Shown in pieces: positions 8,484-17,089 of a stretch of 64,000 nt of DNA (within the stretch, counting starts at the first letter, position 1; each line of letters starts with the position of its first letter). The stretch spans positions 124,001-188,000 of the forward strand of contig JBBRNI010000001.1 of the NCBI GenBank assembly GCA_038230395.1, read 5' to 3'. The position numbers were made by a program, and so were the translations under genes. The stretch is from JBDSWU01 sp038230395 (GTDB lineage Bacteria > Patescibacteriota > Saccharimonadia > Saccharimonadales > UBA4665). Below the pieces are notes generated by a model, which worked only from the letters and a program-made list of their open reading frames with translations, ran no database searches and had not been told where the DNA came from.

Positions 8484-9728
8484 ATGACCCGCTTTTTATC
8501 TGAATCACTGCAAGCACCGGAACCGATGTTCCGGCTTGGTCTAAGGCATCTCGAAAAAGCCAATGGGCACCCTAATACTGATATCAGGTTTTCGTCGGAG
8601 GTGTTGCAAGCAAGTCGGGCTAAACTCCACGAGCTTGGGCTCGACAAACATGACACTACAGCCGAGGAGCTATACCACGCCCTGCAGGCTCGTATAAAAG
8701 CTGATGATGCACGCCTAACGCGAAAGTTACGAATGCTGGCTGGTACACACGTTTCGGCAGAAGCAGATATAAATGACGGTGTGCTGAGGGCACTCCAAGA
8801 AATAGCCAGCGAGACAACTTGCTATGGGCTTAAATCAAGTGTTCTCAAGACGCTACTCAAAAAACAACCACCAAAAAAAGCTCAAAAACAGCTTGGCTAT
8901 CGATCGCTTGACTCCATGCTCAAGCACGAGTCAGCAGTCCAGCTACTGGCAGCGGCTTGGGTTGTTGAAGCAGTTGCCTGGCGCCAACGCTTTATGGAGC
9001 AGTACAAGCGCCTAAGGCCTAGTGATTTCGAAAACCGCAGTGTAACTATCGAGCAGCCTAGGACTGCGCGCTGGGCTAAAATTAGCCTGCAAGCTGTAGC
9101 CGATACCAAACACACAGTCCTAAGCTTTAAGGAGCTCGGCGCGTTAGTTGTTTTCCCGGTACCGGAGCACGCCCCGAGTGGTAGCGTCACCGCAACTATG
9201 GCGCTGGCACTACATGAGCTAAACGAAATTAGAGCTGGTAGTACGTTCCTCAAACTATGCCAGGTAAGACACGATTTTGGTATTATCGTGCAAACGGTAG
9301 CCCTAAGCGAACCGCAATTAAGCGCACACGAACTTGATCAAGTGGTACCATGGCACATCATTCAGCGTTTCTATGCCCGCATGCAGCACTTGTTTAGTAA
9401 CGAGCTGTTCGAGCCTCACATCGACCTGGCTGACATGTCCTGGCACAACGTTGAACAGCATCTAAGCCAGATAGAACCAAGCTTTCACTTTTGGGAGTCA
9501 AGCAGCCATTTAGGCATGCTTCACAACGGCAAAATAGTCTCGATGAATTTAGTAGATGCAGCGCTTAATTACTGTAATCAGTTACCCTTTGAACAGCGCT
9601 TAAACCAACAATTCCAAAAGTCGTTATGGCACGAGCTGCTAATGCGTTACTTGCAACCATCTACAGTTGAACAAACAGTGCTTGCTCAATTACAACCCGC
9701 CTACGCATCCGAAATGATAATGGCTTAA
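8484..9728 (+). CDS. Hypothetical protein, 414 aa
   Basis: Unrecognised cytoplasmic protein, mostly predicted helical, rich in Leu, Ala and Gln, without signal peptide or membrane segment. No nucleotide-binding or metal motif is visible. The ATG at 8484 has AAGGA about 12 nt upstream. The LOG-like gene begins 16 bp after its stop, so the two are probably co-transcribed. The 109-bp region before it holds only a weak AGCGT/ACGCT dyad. Confidence 0.8.
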   Translation: MTRFLSESLQAPEPMFRLGLRHLEKANGHPNTDIRFSSEVLQASRAKLHELGLDKHDTTAEELYHALQARIKADDARLTRKLRMLAGTHVSAEADINDGVLRALQEIASETTCYGLKSSVLKTLLKKQPPKKAQKQLGYRSLDSMLKHESAVQLLAAAWVVEAVAWRQRFMEQYKRLRPSDFENRSVTIEQPRTARWAKISLQAVADTKHTVLSFKELGALVVFPVPEHAPSGSVTATMALALHELNEIRAGSTFLKLCQVRHDFGIIVQTVALSEPQLSAHELDQVVPWHIIQRFYARMQHLFSNELFEPHIDLADMSWHNVEQHLSQIEPSFHFWESSSHLGMLHNGKIVSMNLVDAALNYCNQLPFEQRLNQQFQKSLWHELLMRYLQPSTVEQTVLAQLQPAYASEMIMA

Positions 9729-9744
9729 GGCCGAGAAAGGATAA

Positions 9745-10317
9745 ATGTATATGTACCAAATTTGTGTATCCGGAGCAGCCAAGGGCGATAGCGTCGAAGA
9801 AGGTAAAGCTTTAGCAATGAAGTTAGGCGCTGCAATCGCTGAAGCTGGCCATAGCCTAATGACCGGTGCGACCATTGGCTTACCAAATTACGCTGCCGAA
9901 GGCTACAAAGCAGCTGGCGGCAAAATGAGTATTGGCATTAGCCCCGCAGCCAGCAAAGTCGAACACGTCATGAAGTACCGTTTACCAGTCAAAGCATACG
10001 ACTGCATCTTGTACACTGGCCTGCACTACGTCGGTCGCGACACACTACTTATCACTTCTAGCGACGCCGTGGTTAGCATTGGCGGCCGCTTAGGCACTCT
10101 ACATGAATTTACTATTGCTATGGAGACTGACACGCCAATTGGCTTCTTGCAAGGCGCTGGTGGTATTAGCGACGAGATCCAGACGCTCATGAGCTTGGCG
10201 CACCCTTTGCGCCCAGGAGCAATGGTCACCTTTAGCGAAGATTCCGACCTTCTTATCAAAGAATTGACCGACCATCTTGATATTGAGCATGCCAAATATA
10301 AAAACCTCTATCAATAG
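9745..10317 (+). CDS. LOG/TIGR00725-like Rossmann protein
   Basis: Protein of 190 residues with the fold seen in lysine-decarboxylase-like (LOG) and DprA-type proteins. It begins QICVSGAAKG and has a nucleotide-binding segment IGGRLGTLHEFTIAMETDTPIG, equivalent to the PGGxGTxxE motif of LOG phosphoribohydrolases, where the Glu is catalytic. ATG with GAAAGG 8 nt upstream. It may hydrolyse nucleoside monophosphates, but the motif departs from the consensus (GGR rather than PGG), so activity is uncertain. Confidence 0.8.
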   Translation: MYMYQICVSGAAKGDSVEEGKALAMKLGAAIAEAGHSLMTGATIGLPNYAAEGYKAAGGKMSIGISPAASKVEHVMKYRLPVKAYDCILYTGLHYVGRDTLLITSSDAVVSIGGRLGTLHEFTIAMETDTPIGFLQGAGGISDEIQTLMSLAHPLRPGAMVTFSEDSDLLIKELTDHLDIEHAKYKNLYQ

Positions 10318-10353
10318 TGTGAAAAACTAAAATAATAAAATTAGGGAAAACAT

Positions 10354-11001
10354 ATGGAACTACACCACACCGCAGTCAAAGAAGAAACAGGTTTCACCGC
10401 AGTAGAAATGTTACTCAGCCTGATAATAGTAGTCATGATCACGTTCGTCGGCTACTACATCTACAACACCCAAAAAACTGCTAGCGCTACCTACAAAGCT
10501 GTCAGTAATGCCGCTCAGGCCAGCGTTCCTAAAAGTACAAAGAAAGCTGTTGCCAGTGGCAAAGATAATCCTACGACGCCGTTTTATTTAGTCATCAAAG
10601 AGTGGGGCGTGCGTGTGACATTACCCAGCGCGATTACAGATGCCAAATATGCTTTTTCACCGGGATCAATATCAAATGAAGATTCACTTTTTGCAGGTTT
10701 AGGCACAGTTAGCTTGACGAAGCTATCAGCTAATTGTTCGCCTGAAACTACTGGAGTAGGGGGAGTTGCACGTCAGAATACTACCAGCCACGATGCCAAC
10801 GTTAAATCACAAGCACAAAATGGATCCGATATAACCAACCCTGTTTACAGTCTCAGGGTAGGCAACTATTACTATCAATATGTACATGCGCAGGCTGCAT
10901 GTTATGAAACTAGCAATACTGCTGCTGCCAGCTACTTCGCCTCAGTTAAGCCCGACCAGCTATTGAAACAAGCCGTCGGCACTATCGAAGCCTCGAATTA
11001 G
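10354..11001 (+). CDS. Type IV pilin-like protein
   Basis: 215-residue secreted or surface protein with a class III signal: basic/acidic leader, then G-FTAVEMLLSLIIVVMI, with the prepilin peptidase cleavage expected after the Gly at about residue 14 and Glu at +5. The hydrophobic helix covers about residues 15-36. The rest is a Ser/Thr/Ala-rich globular part with two cysteines. The motor ATPase for such pili is at 26592-28196. The role may be in surface attachment, motility or DNA uptake; no neighbouring pilus genes are present here. Confidence 0.85.
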   Translation: MELHHTAVKEETGFTAVEMLLSLIIVVMITFVGYYIYNTQKTASATYKAVSNAAQASVPKSTKKAVASGKDNPTTPFYLVIKEWGVRVTLPSAITDAKYAFSPGSISNEDSLFAGLGTVSLTKLSANCSPETTGVGGVARQNTTSHDANVKSQAQNGSDITNPVYSLRVGNYYYQYVHAQAACYETSNTAAASYFASVKPDQLLKQAVGTIEASN

Positions 11002-11033
11002 ATAGCCACCCCTGAACTTGCTACAATAGGTGG

Positions 11034-13010
11034 ATGAGTAAGTTTCAGATTCGAAGTGATTATGTGCCGAAGGGCGACCAGCCGGAGGCAATTGCTCAAT
11101 TGACTCAGGGTTTCAGGGATGGCTTGCAGCATCAGACACTACTGGGAGTGACTGGTTCTGGCAAGACCTTTAGCATGGCTAATCTGATTCAAAACGTGCA
11201 GCGTCCGACGCTCATTTTGAGCCATAACAAAACCTTGGCAGCCCAGCTGTACGGTGAGTTTAAGAACTTTTTTCCTGATAACGCCGTGCACTATTTTGTA
11301 TCGTACTTTGATTACTACCAGCCAGAAGCCTATATTGCTCGGTCTGATACCTTCATCGAAAAAGACAGCCAGATCAACGAAGAAATTGATCGCCTGCGAC
11401 ACGCTGCTACAGACTCCTTGTTAAGCCGTAAAGATGTCATAATCGTGGCTAGTGTAAGTTGCATTTACGGTATTGGTAGCAAGGAAGACTATGGCGGCAT
11501 GTCGCTGGATGTAACAGTGGGCGAACATCGCCAGCGTGACAAAATGCTGCGTCACCTTACAGACATGCAATATCAGCGTAACGACATCGACTTTCACCGA
11601 GGTACCTTCCGGGTCCGTGGCGACGTCGTTGATATCTTTCCAGCCGGTGAGGAGGTAGCTTACCGCCTGGAATTCTTCGGTGACGAAGTCGAGCGAATCA
11701 TCAAGATTGATCACCTGACGGGCGAAGTCCTAAAAACCTTGGACAAACTACGTATCTTTCCAAGCTCGCACTACGTTACCCCACAAGATAAGCTAAAGGT
11801 GGCGCTCGGCCAGATACAACAAGAGTTACAGCAACGGTTGATGCAGTTCAAATCAGAGGGCAAGCTGTTAGAAGCCCAGCGTCTAGAGCAGCGCACCCGT
11901 TTTGATCTGGAAATGATGGAGGAAACTGGCTTCGTGAAGGGCATAGAGAACTACAGCCGCTACCTTACCAACCGTGAACCGGGCGAGCAACCAGCTACAT
12001 TATTAGACTATTTCCCTGATGACTACCTGCTATTGGTCGATGAGTCACACATGTCTATCCCCCAAGTGCGGGGTATGTATAACGGCGACCGGGCACGCAA
12101 AGAAGTGCTGGTTGAGCACGGCTTCCGTTTGCCGAGTGCACTTGATAACCGGCCATTAACATTCACTGAATTTGAGCGCCATATTAACCAAGTAGTTTAT
12201 GTCAGCGCGACTCCTGCGGAGTACGAATTGACTCGTTCACCTGAGCCAGCCCGCCAGGTTATACGTCCAACTGGTTTGCTTGACCCACCTATAGAGATTC
12301 GCTCGGTTGATGGCCAGGTTGATGATTTATTGGCGGAGATCCGCGACACTATTGCCAAACATGAAAGAGTGCTGGTTACAACCTTAACCAAGCGCATGTC
12401 GGAGGATTTGTCAGAATATTTGCAAGAACTTGGCATAAAAGTCGCGTATTTGCATAGCGATGTAGATACTTTAGATCGGACTGATATCTTGCGTGATTTG
12501 CGGCTCGGCGTATACGATGTATTAGTCGGGATCAATCTGTTACGAGAGGGTCTAGACCTACCAGAAGTCTCACTGGTGGCAATTTTGGACGCTGATAAAG
12601 AAGGCTTTTTGCGCTCCGAGCAAGCCTTAATCCAAACCGTCGGTCGTGCTGCTAGGCACGTCGACGGCCATGTAATTATGTACGCCGACCATGTTACTCG
12701 CAGCATGCAGGCGACTATCGACGAAACTGACAAGCGCCGAATAATCCAAGAAGCCTACAACACGGAACATGGTATTACGCCAAAGGGGGCAGGCCGCGCT
12801 GTGGCAGACGGTATGCAGGGTGACGCCAAAGCTATCAAGGAAGCCAAGGGCCGCAAACTTAACCTCAATAAAATCCCCAAGGACGAGTACAAGGCACTGG
12901 TTAAAGACTTAGAAGGTCAGATGGCATTAGCTAGCGCTAACTTGCAATTCGAGCAAGCCGCCGACCTTCGTGATACAATAGCCGACATCAAACAGAAGAT
13001 GGAGATGTAA
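11034..13010 (+). CDS. uvrB: Excinuclease ABC subunit B
   Basis: UvrB, the damage-verification helicase of nucleotide excision repair, 658 residues. Walker A GVTGSGKT is at residues 38-45. The damage-clamping beta-hairpin region YFDYYQPEAYI, the DESHMSIPQV segment, the helicase motif VGRAARH and the C-terminal UVR coiled coil (about 620-655) are all present. TGC-TACAAT (11022-11027) lies 6 nt before the ATG, and AGGTGG in the gap could also act as a ribosome site, so a leaderless start is likely but not certain. The 13012 gene starts 1 bp after the stop. Confidence 0.98.
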   Translation: MSKFQIRSDYVPKGDQPEAIAQLTQGFRDGLQHQTLLGVTGSGKTFSMANLIQNVQRPTLILSHNKTLAAQLYGEFKNFFPDNAVHYFVSYFDYYQPEAYIARSDTFIEKDSQINEEIDRLRHAATDSLLSRKDVIIVASVSCIYGIGSKEDYGGMSLDVTVGEHRQRDKMLRHLTDMQYQRNDIDFHRGTFRVRGDVVDIFPAGEEVAYRLEFFGDEVERIIKIDHLTGEVLKTLDKLRIFPSSHYVTPQDKLKVALGQIQQELQQRLMQFKSEGKLLEAQRLEQRTRFDLEMMEETGFVKGIENYSRYLTNREPGEQPATLLDYFPDDYLLLVDESHMSIPQVRGMYNGDRARKEVLVEHGFRLPSALDNRPLTFTEFERHINQVVYVSATPAEYELTRSPEPARQVIRPTGLLDPPIEIRSVDGQVDDLLAEIRDTIAKHERVLVTTLTKRMSEDLSEYLQELGIKVAYLHSDVDTLDRTDILRDLRLGVYDVLVGINLLREGLDLPEVSLVAILDADKEGFLRSEQALIQTVGRAARHVDGHVIMYADHVTRSMQATIDETDKRRIIQEAYNTEHGITPKGAGRAVADGMQGDAKAIKEAKGRKLNLNKIPKDEYKALVKDLEGQMALASANLQFEQAADLRDTIADIKQKMEM

Positions 13011-13011
13011 T

Positions 13012-13566
13012 ATGTCTAAGCCCCGACCGCATTATTCAGCTAACAGCTTGCGAATCAGCGAACAGTTTCAAAAAACGACCGCTGAAATCGGTCGTGCCGC
13101 CACTTGGCTGGTGGCTGGTTCAAAATCGCCAGCCTATTTGCAACTCGATTGGCGAACTGCCGACAGGAATGTTGTCGACACAGACAGATTTTTCGAACTA
13201 CCCGGTAATAGCGGCGCAGGCGTGTTTATGCGGCAATGGAGGACAGCATATCTACTAAGTATGGATAGCGTTGAACTTGAAATGATTGGTTTGAAGTACG
13301 TTGATGCCCAACCAGCAGTGGCGCTTCGGAATGGTAATTTAATACAACTTGGAACGCACAGAGATCTTACCTTTGGACACTTAGCGGGGACCAATCGCCA
13401 GGCTGTAGGTGGCCGTGAAGGTCGCGGACCCGCCGAGGTAGTAGCAGGCCTTTATTCTGCGGAAGCGGGTTATATGATCATCCCAAATTCGCTCCAAGAG
13501 CAAGGGGTTCATGTGCCACTCCATGCTTTTGAGCAAGCCACGCTGAAAGAAATCCGCGTTGTCTAA
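13012..13566 (+). CDS. Hypothetical protein behind uvrB
   Basis: Unrecognised 184-residue soluble protein. It is separated from uvrB by 1 bp and therefore almost surely in the same transcript. Its 3' end overlaps the convergent gene at 13563 by 4 bp. No motif, signal peptide or membrane segment is visible. Confidence 0.75.
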   Translation: MSKPRPHYSANSLRISEQFQKTTAEIGRAATWLVAGSKSPAYLQLDWRTADRNVVDTDRFFELPGNSGAGVFMRQWRTAYLLSMDSVELEMIGLKYVDAQPAVALRNGNLIQLGTHRDLTFGHLAGTNRQAVGGREGRGPAEVVAGLYSAEAGYMIIPNSLQEQGVHVPLHAFEQATLKEIRVV

Positions 13567-14708
13567 GCGGCCCGCAGACCTTTGACGATGTAACGCATAT
13601 CTAGTGTACTAGGAGTGCTATGTCCAGATAGTACTTCGTCAGTGACACGATCCAATCGGTCGTAGCGATCAGCTTGGATATCAGGATCTGCCAGATCAAA
13701 GTGCCGAGCTTTGTGGCCATTGGGCAATTCTCGTTGAATCAAGTGAATATTGGGACGAATCGTATATTTTGCTGCCCAGTCAACGCCGCCAGAAGACCAA
13801 GTGTCACCGTTCAGATGGGTGCGCACGCCGTTTTGGTTCAACGGCACGGCATCTCCGTAGCGTCCAGCGTCCCCACGCATTAGGGGTACTAGCCAGGCTG
13901 CCTCATGGATCAGATTAAGCAGGTGAACATCGAATGTACCAAAGTAACTGGCAATATCAAAGTCTGGATCTTTGCGTAGTTTACGGGCCAATCGTATAAG
14001 AGCGGCACCTTCTAAAGGTAAGCTGGCCGCGAGTCTAGGAATTTCACTAGCAGTCGGAAGATGTTCAAAGCAACTGGCGTTATAGTCACTATACAAAGTG
14101 GTACGATCATACATTGGTGCCAGCGCATCGAAAGCTTCACCAGTCATTGATGAGCGAGAGTCACCAATGCTGAGAACTGTATCAGTATCATGATCACTAT
14201 TACGCGCTAAATCATCAAGCAGGCCATGCTGGTGGTGGGCTGAGCGTCCAACACTTTTTTTGACAATAAATCGAGCGAATTGCAGCGCTTTTGGTAGATT
14301 CGTTGGAAGTTCGGTGTGCCGACCCTGATGGTGGAGCCAGTCAACCGCAAAGCCGCGTCGAGCCAAAGCGTCAATAACTGTGGCGTTAAAACCAGTCGGG
14401 CCTGTGCACAGAGCGTCGCCGGCAATTACCAGGAATGGATTACGTTGCTCTTCACCAAAAAACTTGAGGTTTGGGTCAACGCGGGTGAGTGTTCGTACAG
14501 CCCCGTCCGTAAATGTTACGAGCTCTTCGTAAAAGGTCGCATACGGTCGAGCTTCTGGCGCCTTCATTGATTCACGGCTTAATACTGTGCCGGGGTAGGG
14601 GTGCAAAGATTCTGTTGCTGCTAGGAATGCATCATACGACTGCTGCGCAGCCAGCACTTCCTCAGTACCTCTGTTGGGTAGTTGTGGAAATACGTTTGGA
14701 TGAACCAT
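13563..14708 (-). CDS. Hypothetical protein, possibly alpha/beta-hydrolase-like
   Basis: About 381 residues from the ATG at 14706-14708, the start chosen because the promoter at 14740-14768 lies just upstream and AAGGAT precedes it. The open frame extends to 14906, but that part reads through the promoter and has poor protein character. VLSIGDSRSSMTG resembles a nucleophile elbow (GxSxS) and FLVIAGDALCTGPTGFNATVIDALARRGF a Rossmann/hydrolase strand-helix, so an alpha/beta hydrolase is possible, but the match is loose. Confidence 0.72.
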   Translation of the reverse strand: MVHPNVFPQLPNRGTEEVLAAQQSYDAFLAATESLHPYPGTVLSRESMKAPEARPYATFYEELVTFTDGAVRTLTRVDPNLKFFGEEQRNPFLVIAGDALCTGPTGFNATVIDALARRGFAVDWLHHQGRHTELPTNLPKALQFARFIVKKSVGRSAHHQHGLLDDLARNSDHDTDTVLSIGDSRSSMTGEAFDALAPMYDRTTLYSDYNASCFEHLPTASEIPRLAASLPLEGAALIRLARKLRKDPDFDIASYFGTFDVHLLNLIHEAAWLVPLMRGDAGRYGDAVPLNQNGVRTHLNGDTWSSGGVDWAAKYTIRPNIHLIQRELPNGHKARHFDLADPDIQADRYDRLDRVTDEVLSGHSTPSTLDMRYIVKGLRAA

Positions 14709-14739
14709 GTTATTTTTGTGATCCTTAAGTCTTATCATG

Positions 14740-14768
14740 ATCATAGTCCTAGTGTTAATGCTTGTAAA
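14740..14768 (-). promoter_or_regulatory. Promoter of the 13563-14708 gene
   Basis: Minus-strand TTTACA (14763-14768), 17-bp spacer, TATGAT (14740-14745). Expected transcript start near 14733, leaving a leader of about 25 nt before the chosen ATG. Confidence 0.6.
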
Positions 14769-14973
14769 GCACATTCTCACCACTGTTGGAGCGACGTAGT
14801 TATTTCGCCAGCCCAATATGCCGATGAAGAATCTACAATGCTTGGTATTGTCGACGGGATACTTGGCTATCAAACTACAGCCGAAGAGCTGATAGCGAAT
14901 TGGCAAGCAAATTAGCTTTAATTACCCTCTAGTTAACTAGCTTCTGTCTGCCAGATCTTCTATACTAAAGCGA

Positions 14974-15267
14974 ATGGCACAACTTACACGGGATGATATT
15001 TTAAAACTGGCTCGCTTGGCGCGGTTGGATTTATCAGAATCAGAAATAACTGAATATTCTTCGGAGTTGAGCGAAATACTGCAGTATGTCGAAATGCTGC
15101 AGCAGGTCGACGTGGCGGGCCTTGCCCCGACAAACCAGGTGACTGGCCTGACAAATGTGACACGAGCTGACGAGATTGTTGATTATGGCTATCAAGTTTC
15201 TGACTTATTAAAAAATGTTCCATCAGTCGAAAACTATCACATAAAAGTTAAACGGATGCTTGGTTAA
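14974..15267 (+). CDS. gatC: Glutamyl-tRNA(Gln)/Asp-tRNA(Asn) amidotransferase subunit C
   Basis: 97-residue GatC, the small subunit that wraps around GatA. It opens LTRDDILKLARLARLDLSE, the family signature. TATACT (14961-14966) is 7 nt before the ATG with no Shine-Dalgarno, so the operon mRNA is probably leaderless. The stop codon shares its last base with the gatA start. The transamidation route implies that Gln-tRNA, and possibly Asn-tRNA, is made indirectly. Confidence 0.95.
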   Translation: MAQLTRDDILKLARLARLDLSESEITEYSSELSEILQYVEMLQQVDVAGLAPTNQVTGLTNVTRADEIVDYGYQVSDLLKNVPSVENYHIKVKRMLG

Positions 15268-16682
15268 TGGCTTCGCAGTGGTTGCCGATAGCTGAGATCG
15301 CCGCCAAGGTTCAAACTGGTGAGCTCAAAGCGGTTGACCTGGTGGAGACAGCGCTGAAAACTATCGAAGAAAAATCAGAGTTTAAAGCAATTATTGTCAC
15401 TACTGCTGAGCGCGCTCGCGCTCGGGCTATCGCAGTGGACGCTGGTAACAATAGAGGCCGCTTAGCAGGTGTGCCATTCATCGCCAAGGATAACTTCTTG
15501 GTGTTCGGCGCTGATACCACCGCTGCCAGTAACATTTTGAAAGGCTTCGACGCGCCGTATCAAGCTAGCGCGATTGAGAAACTCGAAGCCGAAGGCGCTA
15601 TCTGTGTAGCCAAAGCCAACCTTGACGCGTTTGGACACGGCGCCAGCACTGAAAACAGCGATTTCTTTACGACAGTAAACGCCCATGACAAAACTCGAGT
15701 TTCAGGTGGCTCATCCGGCGGATCAGCAACCTCAGTTGCCCTTCATTTGGCGCCATTCGCGCTCGGTACGGACACGGGTGGTTCTAGCCGTCAGCCAGCT
15801 AGTTTTTCGGGAGTTGTGGGCTTCAAACCAACATACGGTTTGATATCACGATCGGGCGTCGTTGCTATGGGAAGCAGTCTTGATACTATTGGGACTATGA
15901 CTGCTAGCGTCGAGGACTTGGCGCTGGTTGTAGATATTATGGCCGGCAGGGATGACTTAGATGCGACATCGATCGAGCGCGATGAGTCCAGCTACACTGA
16001 CGTCGCTACCGATCTCAAGGGTAAAAAGATCGGGGTGATTAAAGAGTACATGGCTGAAGGGGTTGATGAAATTGTAAAAGCCCAAATCAATGCGGCGCTC
16101 GACAAGCTTATAGCGGCTGGCGCAAAAGTAACGGAGGTCAACATACCATCACTACCAATGGCTCTTGCCGTTTATTACATCATTTGTCCCGCTGAAGTCA
16201 GCAGTAATCTTAGCCGTTACGACGGTCAGCGTTTCGCCCACCATTATCCAGATGCCAAAAATCTAGACGAAAGCTACATGAAAAGTCGCTCAACCGGCTT
16301 CGGCAAAGAAGCTAAACGTCGAATCATGATTGGCACTTATGTATTGAGTAGTGGCTATTACGATGCATATTATAAAAAAGCACAGATCGTTCGTACGCTG
16401 CTCATTAATGAATTTAAAGAGGCATTCCAAAGGGTTGATTTCTTAGCGGGTCCAGTTGCTCCTACAACTGCTTTCAAAATTGGTGAAAATGCCAACGATC
16501 CATTACAGATGTACTTAGCTGATATCTTAACGGTAGCCGCTAACCTTGTAGGCGTACCATCGATAAGTATCCCAGCGGGGACTGCCGAAGGCTTACCAGT
16601 AGGTTTACAGATTATGGCGCCGCAGCGGGCAGATCGACAACTATTACAATTAGCAGCTCAAGCTGAGGAGTTATTGGCATGA
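15267..16682 (+). CDS. gatA: Amidotransferase subunit A
   Basis: 471-residue amidase that releases ammonia from glutamine for tRNA transamidation. The Ser-cisSer-Lys triad is complete: Lys74 in FIAKDN, cis-Ser150 in SGGSSGG, and nucleophile Ser174 in TGGSSRQ. The spacing matches known GatA enzymes. TGA stop at 16680-16682 overlaps the start of the next gene by 4 bp (ATGA). Confidence 0.97.
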   Translation: MASQWLPIAEIAAKVQTGELKAVDLVETALKTIEEKSEFKAIIVTTAERARARAIAVDAGNNRGRLAGVPFIAKDNFLVFGADTTAASNILKGFDAPYQASAIEKLEAEGAICVAKANLDAFGHGASTENSDFFTTVNAHDKTRVSGGSSGGSATSVALHLAPFALGTDTGGSSRQPASFSGVVGFKPTYGLISRSGVVAMGSSLDTIGTMTASVEDLALVVDIMAGRDDLDATSIERDESSYTDVATDLKGKKIGVIKEYMAEGVDEIVKAQINAALDKLIAAGAKVTEVNIPSLPMALAVYYIICPAEVSSNLSRYDGQRFAHHYPDAKNLDESYMKSRSTGFGKEAKRRIMIGTYVLSSGYYDAYYKKAQIVRTLLINEFKEAFQRVDFLAGPVAPTTAFKIGENANDPLQMYLADILTVAANLVGVPSISIPAGTAEGLPVGLQIMAPQRADRQLLQLAAQAEELLA

Positions 16683-17089
16683 GTTCCACAGCTTACATCA
16701 TTATAATTGCTGGCGTGATTTTAGCTGTTGTAAGCTTGGGCGAAGTTTTTCGTCGCAAACCCAGCAAACTACCGAAGGCTGTATACATAGAACGCTGGCG
16801 TGAGCTGCAAAAAAATTGCGCCGATAAAAAAACCTGGCCATTAGCCATAATTGACGCTGACAATCTGCTCGATAAAGCCTTGCGCGCTCGCAAATATAAA
16901 GGCAAAACAACCGGCGAACGACTAGTGGCTGCGCAACACAGCCTCAGCTCCAATGATGGTGTCTGGTTCGGCCACAAACTCCGTAACAAAATTGTCCACG
17001 AAGAAGCCCGTAAACTGCGCAAACAAGACGTTTTAGAAGCCCTAAATGGCTTCCGCCAAGCCCTCAAAGACTTAGGAGCTCTTGACTGA
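16679..17089 (+). CDS. Membrane-anchored HEPN-like protein within the gat operon
   Basis: 136 residues. Residues 4-22 form one hydrophobic segment, followed by basic residues, so the rest should lie in the cytoplasm. The soluble part contains GHKLRNKIVHEE: Arg102-Asn103-x3-His107 fits the RN-x3-H (Rx4-6H) motif of HEPN domains, many of which are ribonucleases. It overlaps gatA by 4 bp and gatB by 1 bp, so it is translationally coupled inside the amidotransferase operon. Nuclease activity and any link to tRNA are inferences; similar RN-I-HE strings also occur in HEPN proteins with no known activity. Confidence 0.8.
   Translation: MSSTAYIIIIAGVILAVVSLGEVFRRKPSKLPKAVYIERWRELQKNCADKKTWPLAIIDADNLLDKALRARKYKGKTTGERLVAAQHSLSSNDGVWFGHKLRNKIVHEEARKLRKQDVLEALNGFRQALKDLGALD

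Noticed and set aside
13563..14906. Full 447-codon version of the minus-strand hypothetical
   Set aside because: The first 66 codons cover the promoter boxes and do not resemble protein; the ATG at 14708 fits the promoter and ribosome site better.
14682..14915. 77-codon + strand frame ending LGIVDGILGYQTTAEELIANWQAN
   Set aside because: The tail looks protein-like, but the frame runs antisense through the start and promoter of the 13563-14708 gene; only about 26 codons would remain, without a ribosome site.
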